Shown one piece after another: positions 51,456 to 60,070 of a stretch of 64,000 bases of DNA (positions are counted from its first letter, which is position 1; every line of letters begins with the position of its first letter). The stretch is from contig CANIVU010000025.1 of NCBI GenBank assembly GCA_947470805.1, forward strand, positions 18,863-82,862. Direction: 5' to 3'. Below the pieces are notes generated by a model, which ran no database searches, was not told the DNA's origin, and saw only the letters and a program-made list of their open reading frames with translations. The DNA comes from Acidobacteriota bacterium. Lineage in GTDB: Bacteria; Acidobacteriota; Terriglobia; Bryobacterales; Bryobacteraceae. A program made the translations under genes and the position numbers.

Positions 51456-51856
51456 GCCAACCCCGCAACCTCCGCCGCAGCGTCGCCGCCCTCCTCGCCG
51501 GCTTCGTCGCCGTCGTCATCCTCTCCCTCGCCGCCGACGCGCTGATGCACTCCACAGGCATCTTCCCCCCGCTCGGCCAACCCATGCCCGACAGCCGCTT
51601 CTTTCTCGCCCTCGCCTACCGCACCGCCATCGGCATCTTCGGCGGCTTTCTCGTCGCCAAAATCGCACCCGACCGCCCCATGCGCCACGCCCTCCTCTCC
51701 GGCGGAATCGGCCTCGTCATCAGCGCTATCGGCGTCGTCCTCACCTGGGATGCCGGCCCCGAGTTCGGCCCCCACTGGTACCCCATCGCCCTCGCCGCGA
51801 CTGCCCTCCCCACCGCCTGGGCCGGCGCCCACATCGCCGAACTGAAAAGGAACTAG
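51452..51856 (+). CDS. Four-helix membrane protein of unknown function
   Basis: A 134-residue inner-membrane protein with hydrophobic segments at about 11-29, 50-69, 82-98 and 110-127, and a short loop HSTGIFPPLGQPMPDSRF. No family recognised with confidence. Last gene of the arsR operon; its stop overlaps the TetR gene's stop. Confidence 0.8.
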   Translation: MSQPRNLRRSVAALLAGFVAVVILSLAADALMHSTGIFPPLGQPMPDSRFFLALAYRTAIGIFGGFLVAKIAPDRPMRHALLSGGIGLVISAIGVVLTWDAGPEFGPHWYPIALAATALPTAWAGAHIAELKRN

Positions 51857-52425
51857 CCCGCCCCCAATACCCGCCGCAGAGTCCCCAACCCTTCCTCCAC
51901 CGCCCTCCCGATATCCGTCGCGCCCGCCGCAAACCACGCCCGGAATATCACCGACAATAGCGCCAGCGTCACCCCGGCCAGCAGCCCCGCCTCCACTCCG
52001 CTCATCCCTCGCCCCGCAAACGCCTCCCGGACCAATTCCTGCAACTCCGCCGTCCGCGACAACTGCGCCGCACGCGCAGCCGGGTACAACTCCGCAATCC
52101 GCATAATCTGCTTGGTTCTCGGAATCGCCGCATACTGCGCCGCCACCCGCGACACCGCCTCCCGCACCACCTGCGTCGCCGGACACCCCGCCGGACACGC
52201 CAGAATCGTCTCCCGCAACGCCCCCGCATACTCCATGATTCCCTGCCCCAACAGGTCATTCTTCGACGCAAAATACCGGAAAAACGTCCGCCGCGACACC
52301 CCCGCCCCCGCGGCGATATCCTCCACCGTCGTCTCGTCAAACCCCTTGACCAGAAACAGTTCGATCGCCGCATCCCAGATCGCGTCCCGAACCAACTCCT
52401 GCTTCCGCGCCTGCAGTGAACTCAC
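51853..52425 (-). CDS. TetR family transcriptional regulator
   Basis: A 190-residue repressor. N-terminal helix-turn-helix: AAIELFLVKGFDETTVEDIAAGAGVSRRTFFRYFASKNDLL. The C-terminal ligand domain resembles TetR_C of the MftR/actinobacterial type. The start is taken as GTG 52425, at the usual distance before the DNA-binding domain; the open frame extends upstream to 52482 without similarity. Faces the gene at 52504 across a palindrome. Confidence 0.92.
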   Translation of the reverse strand: MSSLQARKQELVRDAIWDAAIELFLVKGFDETTVEDIAAGAGVSRRTFFRYFASKNDLLGQGIMEYAGALRETILACPAGCPATQVVREAVSRVAAQYAAIPRTKQIMRIAELYPAARAAQLSRTAELQELVREAFAGRGMSGVEAGLLAGVTLALLSVIFRAWFAAGATDIGRAVEEGLGTLRRVLGAG

Positions 52426-52469
52426 AATACGCAGAGTGTAACACCGCCGGACAACATTGCGCTTTAGTG

Positions 52470-52497
52470 TTGACAATGGCACTCAGTGCCATATAAT
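52470..52497 (+). promoter_or_regulatory. Consensus promoter with TetR-type operator
   Basis: TTGACA (52470-52475) and TATAAT (52492-52497), both perfect consensus, separated by 16 bases. The spacer contains the palindrome TGGCACT-C-AGTGCCA (52477-52491). The ATG at 52504 lies six bases after the -10, so the RNA is likely leaderless. Binding by the divergent TetR protein would shut this strong promoter. Confidence 0.75.
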
Positions 52498-52503
52498 TCT
52501 CCT

Positions 52504-52845
52504 ATGCTCATTCTGCCGCTCTTCTTCCTCTTCCTCGCCGAACCCTCCGTCACCGGCGAATGGTCCATCCACCGCTCCGCCTCCGGCAACGAAAGCACCC
52601 AAACCTGCCACCTCACCCAGACCGGCGCCAAGCTCACCGGCACCTGCGAGTCGCAAAAAGGCCCCGTCCAAATCACCGGCAAAATCGAAGGCGCCAAGGC
52701 CACCTGGACCTTCCAGACGGACCGCGACGGCAGCCCGCTCACCATCATCTACAAAGGCATCGTCGAATCCGCCACCAAAATGAATGGCTCCGTCACCGCC
52801 GTCGAGTTCGGCGTCGAAGGCGAATTCACCGCCACCAAAAAATAG
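52504..52845 (+). CDS. Small exported protein of unknown function
   Basis: A 113-residue protein with a short signal peptide (MLILPLFFLFLAEPS) and a beta-rich body: VTGEWSIHRSASGNESTQTCHL, TGTCESQKGPVQITGKI, KGIVESATKMNGSVTA. Two cysteines may pair. It resembles small lipocalin-like or DUF-type periplasmic domains, but no family is sure. It has a perfect promoter and a TetR-type operator, so it is probably induced by a signal. ATG 52504 is the start; a GTG upstream lies inside the promoter. Confidence 0.8.
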   Translation: MLILPLFFLFLAEPSVTGEWSIHRSASGNESTQTCHLTQTGAKLTGTCESQKGPVQITGKIEGAKATWTFQTDRDGSPLTIIYKGIVESATKMNGSVTAVEFGVEGEFTATKK

Positions 52846-52894
52846 CCCGTCCAATCCCCCAATCCCCAACCCGCGATATCGTATTAGGGCACCC

Positions 52895-54196
52895 ATGTTC
52901 CGACTCGCCCTTCTCACCCTCCTCGCCCTCCCCCTGCTCGCCCAGGACCGCATCGGCACCGTCCAGCTCCGCGTCTCCACAGACCACGCCGACTGGCGCT
53001 ACCAACCCGGCCAGCCCGTCCGCTTCCACATCACCGCCATCCAGGACGGCCACCCCCTCACCGGCGTCAAAGTCACCTATAAAATCGGGCCGGAAATGAT
53101 GCCGCCCAAAATCGATCAAACCGTCGCCCTCCCCGCCGAAGGCCTCACCGTCGACGGCGGCACGCTCAACGATCCCGGCTTCCTCCGCTGCATCGCCACC
53201 GTCGAGTACAACGGCAAAACCTACCGGGGCCTCTCCACCGCCGCCTTCCGCCCCGAAGCACTCCAACCCACCCAGCAGGACCCCGCCGACTTCGACCAGT
53301 TCTGGGCCGCGGGCAAAACCGCCCTCGCCAAAATCCCCCTCGACGCCAAACGCACCTTGCTCCCTGAATACGGCAACGCCGAAGCCAACTGCTACCACCT
53401 CAACCTCCAGAACATCGGCGCCGGCGCCGTCCCGTCCCGCTTGTACGGCATCCTCTGCGAACCCAAGGCCCCCGGCAAATACCCGGCGCTGCTGAGCGTC
53501 CCCGGCGCCGGCGTCCGTCCCTACCGTGGCCTCGCCGAAATGGCCGCCCGCGGCATCATCACCCTCCAAATCGGCATCCACGGCATCCCCGTCAATATGG
53601 ATCAGTCGCTCTACGACGCCCTCGGCACCGCCGCCCTCGCCGGCTACAACACCTTCGGCCTCGACAACAAAGATCGTTACTACTACCGCCGCGTCTACCT
53701 GGGCTGCGTCCGCGCCAATGACTACCTGACGAGCCACCCCAACTGGGACGGAACCAACCTCGCCGTCACCGGCGGCAGCCAGGGTGGCGCGCTCTCCATC
53801 GTCACCGCCGCCCTCGACCCGCGCGTCAAGGGCCTCGCCGCCTACTACCCGGCCTTGGCCGACGTCACCGGCTATCTCCAAGGCCGCGCCGGCGGCTGGC
53901 CCCACATGTTCCGCGCCACCGAAGGCCCGATGTCCCACCGCTCGCAGGACAAGATCGAAACCACCCGCTACTACGACGTCGTCAACTTCGCCCGCCGCGT
54001 AAAAGTGCCGGGTCTCTACAGCTGGGGCTTCAACGACGAAACCTGCCCGCCCACGTCCATGTACTCGGCCTACAACGTCATCCCCGGCCAGAAGCGGCTC
54101 CTGTTGGCCCTGGAGACCGGCCACAACAACATCCCCGAGCAAGTCGCCCAGGTCAACGCCTGGCTCGTGAAGTTCTTGAAAAAAGACGTCCAGTAG
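52895..54196 (+). CDS. Exported acetylxylan-esterase-like hydrolase
   Basis: A 433-residue secreted alpha/beta-hydrolase of the AXE1 (cephalosporin-C deacetylase-like) group. Signal peptide 1-17 (LALLTLLALPLLAQ). Residues about 20-125 form an N-terminal beta-domain; the hydrolase follows with nucleophile S295 in GGSQGG, D381 in WGFNDETCPP and H410 in ETGHNN. Deacetylation of plant polysaccharide is the likely role. Start ATG 52895. Confidence 0.9.
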   Translation: MFRLALLTLLALPLLAQDRIGTVQLRVSTDHADWRYQPGQPVRFHITAIQDGHPLTGVKVTYKIGPEMMPPKIDQTVALPAEGLTVDGGTLNDPGFLRCIATVEYNGKTYRGLSTAAFRPEALQPTQQDPADFDQFWAAGKTALAKIPLDAKRTLLPEYGNAEANCYHLNLQNIGAGAVPSRLYGILCEPKAPGKYPALLSVPGAGVRPYRGLAEMAARGIITLQIGIHGIPVNMDQSLYDALGTAALAGYNTFGLDNKDRYYYRRVYLGCVRANDYLTSHPNWDGTNLAVTGGSQGGALSIVTAALDPRVKGLAAYYPALADVTGYLQGRAGGWPHMFRATEGPMSHRSQDKIETTRYYDVVNFARRVKVPGLYSWGFNDETCPPTSMYSAYNVIPGQKRLLLALETGHNNIPEQVAQVNAWLVKFLKKDVQ

Positions 54197-54238
54197 AGTC
54201 GCTGAGAAGAATAACAACCCCGCCCAACTAACCATCCG

Positions 54239-54308
54239 CCCGGTGCCTGGCTCCGGGCAAAAGTCACCCGTAAAACCCCAAAGTCACCCGACCCGGTGCC
54301 TGGCACCC
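54239..54308. repeat. Short palindromic repeat cluster
   Basis: Imperfect palindrome CCCGGTGCCTGGCTCCGGG (54239-54257) and perfect GGTGCC-T-GGCACC (54295-54307), with AAGTCACCCG repeated at 54261-54270 and 54281-54290 between them. The rest of the intergenic space 54197-54451 shows nothing else. Probably a small dispersed repeat or bidirectional hairpin between convergent genes. Confidence 0.55.
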
Positions 54309-54451
54309 AGGAAGTAAGAAGGCCGGAAGGAAACCAGCAAAGAAGGTGGGAGCAGAAAGACCCTGCTCCCACCCGAAGATATTTGCAACCTCCACCCACA
54401 AAAAACAACCAATCCAGCACGGGTCCACATTGCACCCGCAACTCTACCAAC

Positions 54452-55804
54452 CTACTTCTTCAACTTCTTAGCCGACTTCTCCACTTCCCCCCACACGCGC
54501 AGCAGATTCCCGCTCCACATCTTCCCGATCTGAGCTTCCGTATACCCGCGCTTCACCAACTCCAACGTCACATTAAACGCATCCGCCGCGCTGTCCCACC
54601 CGTCAATCCCGCCACCGCCATCGAAATCCGAAGAAATCCCCACATGGTCAATCCCAATCAACTTCACCGCATAGTCAATGTGGTTCGCCATATCCTGCAC
54701 ATTCGCCCGCGTCGGCGCCGGATACTTCGCGTCAATCTCCGCCATCCGCTTCGTATACTCTTCCCGTTTATCCGCCGGCAGCATGTTCAGAAAACCACCG
54801 CCGCGCCGAGGCGCAGCCGCCGCCCCCGCCACAACCTTCCCCTCTTCCTGGCAAGTCCGCTCCGGCCGCCGGAACGTCGGCCCACCGGCCCGCGCCCCGC
54901 CGCCAAAGCCCATATCCGTCCGCAACTTCGCCAACTCCGCCGCCCGCTCCTTCGAATCCACTTTCAGATACGAAGCAAACCCCACAATCTGCACCACGCC
55001 GCCATTCTTCTTCACCGCCAGCAACTGCTCATCGTCCATGTTCCGGCTATGATCGGCCAGCGCCCGCACGCTCGAATGCGACGCAATCACCGGCGCCTTC
55101 GACAACCGGATCGCCTCCAGATTCGCCCCCTTCGACGGATGCGACAAATCCACCATCATCCCCAGCCGGTTCATCTCCGCAATCACTTCCCGCCCCAACG
55201 GCGACAAGCCGTTATTATGCAGATATCCGGAAGCCTCGCCCGTGTTCGAATCCGCCAGCTGGCTGTTCCCGTTGTGCGCCAGCGACATGTACCGCCCGCC
55301 CCGGTCGTAGAACTCCTTCACACGCTTGATGTCCGTGCCGATCGGATAAGCGTTCTCCACCCCGATCACCGCCACCCGTTTCCCCTGCTTATGCAGCCGC
55401 ACCACGTCCTTCGGCGTCAACGCCAATCCCATCTTCTCCGGCGCAATCTTCTCCGTAAATCGGTGCACCGCGTCGAACTTCGAAATAGCCTCTTTGTAGG
55501 CGATATCGTAGGCCTCCGCCGTTGGCAACCCCTGCCCCACATAGACGATAAAGAAGGCGACGTCCATATCCCCATCGGCCATCTTCGGCAGGTTCACCTG
55601 CGTCGTCAGCCGCTTGGTGTAGTTGCACTCCGGCGTAAAATTCTCCGGCGCAATGTCGTTGTGCGTATCCAGCTTCAGCACGCGATTATGAGTCGCCTTC
55701 GCCTTGGCCAGCAGCGCCGCGTCCTGCGCCCCCGCAATGTTCGACGTCACCGTCAGCTGCAACAGCAGCCCGGCCGCAAGAATCTGTCGTTGAAAAGGTG
55801 CCAT
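54452..55804 (-). CDS. Exported membrane dipeptidase (peptidase M19)
   Basis: A 450-residue zinc dipeptidase of the renal dipeptidase family. Signal peptide to about residue 26 (LLLQLTVTSNIAGAQ). Metal and substrate motifs: LDTHNDIAPE, VIGVENAYPIG (bridging glutamate), VDLSHPSKG, IASHSSVRALADHSRN and IGIDHVGISSDFDGG. An alanine/glycine-rich insertion (about 305-355) is not in typical members. ATG 55804 was chosen because it opens the signal peptide. Confidence 0.93.
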   Translation of the reverse strand: MAPFQRQILAAGLLLQLTVTSNIAGAQDAALLAKAKATHNRVLKLDTHNDIAPENFTPECNYTKRLTTQVNLPKMADGDMDVAFFIVYVGQGLPTAEAYDIAYKEAISKFDAVHRFTEKIAPEKMGLALTPKDVVRLHKQGKRVAVIGVENAYPIGTDIKRVKEFYDRGGRYMSLAHNGNSQLADSNTGEASGYLHNNGLSPLGREVIAEMNRLGMMVDLSHPSKGANLEAIRLSKAPVIASHSSVRALADHSRNMDDEQLLAVKKNGGVVQIVGFASYLKVDSKERAAELAKLRTDMGFGGGARAGGPTFRRPERTCQEEGKVVAGAAAAPRRGGGFLNMLPADKREEYTKRMAEIDAKYPAPTRANVQDMANHIDYAVKLIGIDHVGISSDFDGGGGIDGWDSAADAFNVTLELVKRGYTEAQIGKMWSGNLLRVWGEVEKSAKKLKK

Positions 55805-55931
55805 GAAATCGTCCTGTCTCCGTGCCGGGCAACAGCCCGCACGAAATAAAAATCGAAAAAAGGGGACCAACGAGGGTCGCGGAGACAGGGGCCGCGCGGC
55901 AGACGGGGAAAATGAATTATACCAGCCCCCG

Positions 55932-57209
55932 CTATTTCTTCATCATCCGGTCCAGCGTCAACAGCGCCAGCATCAACTGCCGCGGCGGATGATAGTTATC
56001 CTGCCGTGCCGTATGCGGCACATACGTCATCTTCCGGTCCGCGAACAGCATCGCCCCCGCCATCCCTCGCCCCCGCATCGAATACCGCTCGTCCATCACC
56101 TTCTGCGCCATATCGAAATACCGCACCGCCCACTCCGCCCCCGTCTGCTCAACAATGTTCAACGTTGCCACCAGAATCTCGTGCAACGCCCACAGCGGCT
56201 TCATGTAAAAATACTCGCCCACCCCGCGGAACACCATCGTCGTCCCCACCGGCGTCACCTCCGGCCACACATACCCGCCCTGCCCCACATTCACCCACTC
56301 CGAAAAGCCCCCGTAAACGTGATCCCAGCCCACATCCAAATGCTTCCGGATCCGCTCCGTACAAGTGGCCCACAGCGCCTTGTCCCCCCGCCGCAGCGCC
56401 TCCTCGGCAATCATCCACAGCGTCTCCACCGAATGCCCCAGCAGGCACTTCGTCGCATGGTCCGCCGGCCGGCTGAAATCCCGGTTCAACACCTCATTGT
56501 TCAACCCGATCTCCGGGTTGTAATGCCGCTTCACAACATTCTCAATGGACCGGTCCAGCAACGCCTGCATCTCCCTCTCCGGCCACCGCGCCACCATCTG
56601 CCGCGCGGTGTTCAAATTCACCATCCACAACCCCTGCGTCCGCTGGCCAACCGCATCCGCGTCCATGCACAGAAAATCCGGCTCCTCAATCCGCCGCGCC
56701 AGCTTCTTCATCAGCTGAAACGCCATCTCCCGCGCCCGGTCGTCCTTGGCCGCCCACGCATACTCCTGCAAGCCCTCCGCCGCAAAGTACATCCCATACA
56801 GATCCCCGCTAAACGGCTTAACCACCTTCCCATCCCGGGCAAACTCCTCCGCCCACCACCCATCGGCCTGCGGCGCGTGCCGCAACAAAAAGTCATTCGC
56901 CTTCCGCGCAATCTCCAGATACTTCGGGTTCCGGTCGAAGTGGTTATACAGAAAGCTGTACACCCAGATCGCCCGCCCCTGAAACCAGCTCAACTTGTTC
57001 GTCCGCACCACCGTCCCGTCGTAATCCAGGCTGTGCATCACGCCGCCATATTCGTGGTCGATCCCGTGCTTCTCCCAAAACGGCAGCACGCTCTCAAACA
57101 GCTCCGCGTGGTACCGCCGCCGCAAATCCTGCAACGGCAAGCCAGCCAATTGCATCCCCGGCAGCACCAAACCTGCCGCCGCCCCCAAAAACGCACGTCG
57201 AATCATCAT
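55932..57209 (-). CDS. AGE-family sugar 2-epimerase, exported
   Basis: A 425-residue (alpha/alpha)6-barrel enzyme related to N-acylglucosamine 2-epimerase and cellobiose epimerase. The signal IRRAFLGAAAGLVLPG is Tat-like. SWFQGRAIWVYSFLYN, NTNKLSWFQ and GHSVETLWM contain the conserved barrel residues. The C-terminal part GEYFYMKPLWALHEILVATLN is also typical. Overlaps the YdeI-like gene's stop by ATGA, so co-translated after it. Confidence 0.88.
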   Translation of the reverse strand: MMIRRAFLGAAAGLVLPGMQLAGLPLQDLRRRYHAELFESVLPFWEKHGIDHEYGGVMHSLDYDGTVVRTNKLSWFQGRAIWVYSFLYNHFDRNPKYLEIARKANDFLLRHAPQADGWWAEEFARDGKVVKPFSGDLYGMYFAAEGLQEYAWAAKDDRAREMAFQLMKKLARRIEEPDFLCMDADAVGQRTQGLWMVNLNTARQMVARWPEREMQALLDRSIENVVKRHYNPEIGLNNEVLNRDFSRPADHATKCLLGHSVETLWMIAEEALRRGDKALWATCTERIRKHLDVGWDHVYGGFSEWVNVGQGGYVWPEVTPVGTTMVFRGVGEYFYMKPLWALHEILVATLNIVEQTGAEWAVRYFDMAQKVMDERYSMRGRGMAGAMLFADRKMTYVPHTARQDNYHPPRQLMLALLTLDRMMKK

Positions 57210-57808
57210 TGTTTCTTCCCCTGCGGATAAAGAGTCTCACCCTGCGCCAACATCTCCACAAAGGCCGCAATCTTCCGCTCTCGCCCCGCTGCAGTCTTCA
57301 TGTTGTGCACCCGGAACGCCAGCGCAAACCGGTTCTGCGCGCTCAGCCCAGCCAGCATCGCCTTCGCCTCCGGCACGGCGTCAATCGCCGCCTGCAAGTC
57401 ATCGGGAATCGCCATCCCCTTCCCGCTCCCATACGCCTTCGCCCAACGCCCATCGGCCTTCGCCGCCTCCACCTGCCGCAACCCGTGTTCAGTCATCCGA
57501 CCCTCGCGGATCAACCGCGCCACGTTGTCCACATTGATCTGGCTCCAGATGCTCCGCCGCCCCCGCGGCGTGTAGCGCTGCAAAAAACTCCGCTCGTCAA
57601 AGCCCTTCCGGACGGCGTCAATCCACCCCCAACACAGCACCACATCAATCGCCTCTTTCGCCGTAATCGAAGCCAACCCCGACCCCGTCTTGTGGATCTT
57701 AATCCACACCTCCGGCCACGAGTCGTGATGCCCCGCCAACCACGCCGAAAAGCTCGCCGCGTCCCGAAACTCCATCACCCGCGCCGGGTCCACCTCGATA
57801 GCCGCCAT
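57206..57808 (-). CDS. YdeI/OmpD-associated family protein
   Basis: A 200-residue soluble protein: FRDAASFSAWLAGHHDSWPEVWIKIHK, then ITAKEAIDVVLCWGWIDAVRKG, and a C-terminal AQNRFALAFRVHNMKTAAGRERKIAAFVEML typical of the YdeI (bacteriocin-protection-like) family. Function unclear. ATG 57808 gives the family's usual length; upstream extension lacks similarity. Upstream of the epimerase gene with four-base overlap. Confidence 0.9.
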   Translation of the reverse strand: MAAIEVDPARVMEFRDAASFSAWLAGHHDSWPEVWIKIHKTGSGLASITAKEAIDVVLCWGWIDAVRKGFDERSFLQRYTPRGRRSIWSQINVDNVARLIREGRMTEHGLRQVEAAKADGRWAKAYGSGKGMAIPDDLQAAIDAVPEAKAMLAGLSAQNRFALAFRVHNMKTAAGRERKIAAFVEMLAQGETLYPQGKKQ

Positions 57809-57910
57809 AAGTCCAGATCCTACCACCACCGCCTCCGTCCGCCGTGGCGCCATCCGCGGCAGCACCATCGGCCATTGACGCCGCCGCGAACAAGACGGTA
57901 TCGTGCCAAC

Positions 57911-58075
57911 ATGCAGCCAAACGACCCCGCCCCGGTCCGGACGAACGAGGGAGTCATCGACTGGCTTCTATCCTGCCCACAAAAGGACTTCTTCGTCCCC
58001 TTCCACTCCGAATCAACCCAATCCCTACAACACCCTCAGAAGACCGCATCGCTCTCCACCGAATTGACTCTCTGA
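57911..58075 (+). CDS. Small protein before DUF433 gene
   Basis: A 54-residue protein, MQPNDPAPVRTNEGVIDWLL at the start, with a conserved-looking core DWLLSCPQKDFFVPFHSEST. It precedes the DUF433 gene by 13 bases and so may be its partner. Similar short proteins occur next to antitoxin genes, but I cannot name the family. Coding is supported by the sharp end at TGA 58075 and position. Confidence 0.5.
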   Translation: MQPNDPAPVRTNEGVIDWLLSCPQKDFFVPFHSESTQSLQHPQKTASLSTELTL

Positions 58076-58088
58076 CAACGAGGACGCC

Positions 58089-58301
58089 ATGACCACCAGA
58101 GCAGTCGTCTCCGATCCCGAAATCATGAACGGAACCCCTTGTTTTCAAGGAACACGGGTACCATTCAAGAACCTGATCGACTACCTGAAGGGCGGCCACT
58201 CTCTCTCCGACTTTCTAGTCCAATTCCCCACAGTATCGCGGGAGCACGCCGTCCAATCGCTCGAGGAAGCCAAGGACTCGCTGTTAGCCCAGATGGGATA
58301 G
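58089..58301 (+). CDS. DUF433 protein (antitoxin-like)
   Basis: A 70-residue protein with the DUF433 signature: VVSDPEIMNGTPCFQGTRVPFKNLIDYLKGGHSLSDFLVQFP, then HAVQSLEEAKDSLL. DUF433 proteins act as antitoxin-like partners of DUF5615 PIN-like toxins. No such toxin gene follows (only 66 bases to the next gene's end), so it is orphaned or works with the 54-residue protein upstream. Confidence 0.92.
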   Translation: MTTRAVVSDPEIMNGTPCFQGTRVPFKNLIDYLKGGHSLSDFLVQFPTVSREHAVQSLEEAKDSLLAQMG

Positions 58302-58367
58302 CGGTCCGCTCACGCACGGAAGGCTACATGGATACCTCGGCAGGCCGCGGGAGAGCAGCCCCTCCCC

Positions 58368-60053
58368 CTAAAACTCCGCCCACATTCGCGTCACCGACCG
58401 GTCACTCACCGCCGGGTCATACAACCAAAACGACCGGCCCTTATAATACCCCCGCAACCGCTGGTTCGCCTCCTCCCCCAAGTCATGCGCCCAGATCACC
58501 CGCTGGCTATCCACATTCGCCCCGTTATAAACAAACTCCACATAAATCGGCGTCAACTCCATCGATTCATACTTCTCCCACCGCGGCTCAAACGGCGATG
58601 GCGACGTATGCCGCACCAGCACCACATGGTCCCCCGCCCGCGGCGCCAGCAACTCTTCCACCAACGCCCTTCCGCCCGCCCCCACCGAATCCAGGCTCTC
58701 CCCCTTCACCAACTTCGCCCCCGGCTCCAACACCGCAATCAACAACGCCGCCACCGGCAACAGCCGCGCCATCCACAAGCCTGTCACCCCCCGCCATCGC
58801 CGCAACGCCCGCACCCCCTCCATCGTCAACAGCAACAACCCCGCCAGCACCGGCGTCGCGTAATGCCCGAAAAACACCGTCTCCACCAGCCCCGCCGCAA
58901 CCATCAAACCAGCCGCCCCAAACACCAGCCACAACTCCCGCCGCCGCAACCACACGCCCGCGAACGCAATCATCGGAATCAGCACCGCCGCCGTTCCAAA
59001 ATAAGCCGTTACCCGATCCCGCAACTCCCCCAGCCGCCGCAACAGAAACCCCGGCCGGTGCGTATGCTCCCACGCCATCCGCTCCCAGTGGTCCGTCACC
59101 TGCATCCCCGCCCGCGCAAACTCCTTCTGCGGCGGCATCGCCACAATGGAAAAATGGCTCGTCATCGGGTTCTGCCGTTCGTACTCCACATACGGCAACC
59201 GCAGCGGGTCCCCCGTCACCTGCGCATTGTAGAAACACAAAAACCCCGCGCCCGCCGCCCCCACCAAAACCAGCGCCCCCCACTCCCGCCACTGCAAACG
59301 CGTCAATAACGGCAACAACGGCAATAGCGCCAGCAGCCCCTCAAACGGCCGCGTCATCGCCAGAACAACCGCCCCCACGGCAAACACCGCCCCCATCCCC
59401 GCCTGCCGCCCCATCCGCCCCGCCGCGCCATAAACAAGGGCCCCGCCAATCCCCGCCACCGCGCCCCCCCAGTAACTGTTCATGCAATAGGTAAACACGC
59501 AAAACGGCACCGTCAACAGCGCGCCCAACAACGCCCACTCCGGCTCCATCCACCCCTGCAGCGCCCAACAAAGCGCCGCCGCCAGCAACCCGCAGCTCAG
59601 CCAAACCCCAAACCACGGATGCCCGAAAACAGCAATCCCCACCGCCAGCGCCAGCCCCTGCCCCGGCGGAAACTTCGCCGTGTACGTTGGCTGCTGCAGC
59701 ACATAAGGAGCCTCAAAAAACGCCGCCTGCGGATGGGTCGGATTCGTCAACCGCCCGGATGCAAACGTCTCCCCCTGCAACAAATACCCAAACTCGTCCT
59801 GCACCACCGGCTGCGGAAAATCCCAAACCACCAGCAGCGCCCCGCGCCCAACCAGCACCAGCAGCGCCACCGCCAAACAACTCAGCCACCGCCGCCGCGC
59901 CGACGCCCGGAACCCCGCCTCGGCCTTCTCCCACACCGGTTCCAGCCCCTGCGGAGCCAGAAACGCCAATGCACCCAAAGCCACCCAGATCCCAACCTGC
60001 ACAATCGCTTTTATCGGCACCCACACAGTGTCGCAAAAAACCACCCACCCCAA
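58368..60053 (-). CDS. Polytopic glycosyltransferase-like membrane protein
   Basis: A 561-residue inner-membrane protein with about 11 hydrophobic helices. The early loop VVWDFPQPVVQDEFGYLLQGETFASGRL has the acidic motif (QDEF) of GT39/ArnT-like or DUF-type transferases, and PTYTAKFPPGQGLALAVG follows. The C-terminal 110 residues are periplasmic (DHVVLVRHTSPSPFEPRWEKYESM). Surface-glycan assembly is likely. The start is uncertain: TTG 60053 or an internal GTG. Confidence 0.8.
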   Translation of the reverse strand: MGWVVFCDTVWVPIKAIVQVGIWVALGALAFLAPQGLEPVWEKAEAGFRASARRRWLSCLAVALLVLVGRGALLVVWDFPQPVVQDEFGYLLQGETFASGRLTNPTHPQAAFFEAPYVLQQPTYTAKFPPGQGLALAVGIAVFGHPWFGVWLSCGLLAAALCWALQGWMEPEWALLGALLTVPFCVFTYCMNSYWGGAVAGIGGALVYGAAGRMGRQAGMGAVFAVGAVVLAMTRPFEGLLALLPLLPLLTRLQWREWGALVLVGAAGAGFLCFYNAQVTGDPLRLPYVEYERQNPMTSHFSIVAMPPQKEFARAGMQVTDHWERMAWEHTHRPGFLLRRLGELRDRVTAYFGTAAVLIPMIAFAGVWLRRRELWLVFGAAGLMVAAGLVETVFFGHYATPVLAGLLLLTMEGVRALRRWRGVTGLWMARLLPVAALLIAVLEPGAKLVKGESLDSVGAGGRALVEELLAPRAGDHVVLVRHTSPSPFEPRWEKYESMELTPIYVEFVYNGANVDSQRVIWAHDLGEEANQRLRGYYKGRSFWLYDPAVSDRSVTRMWAEF

Positions 60054-60058
60054 TCCCC

Positions 60059-60064
60059 TACAAT
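60059..60064 (+). promoter_or_regulatory. Candidate -10 element, leaderless start
   Basis: TACAAT six bases before ATG 60071, with no ribosome site between. No clear -35. Same arrangement as the marR and 52504 promoters. Confidence 0.4.
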
Positions 60065-60070
60065 AAGCCC

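Noticed and set aside
52486..52503. GTG start for the small exported protein
   Set aside because: It would place the start inside the -10 element; ATG 52504 gives a clean signal peptide.
54296..55849. A 517-codon plus-strand frame
   Set aside because: Antisense to the M19 dipeptidase, which has all its metal motifs.
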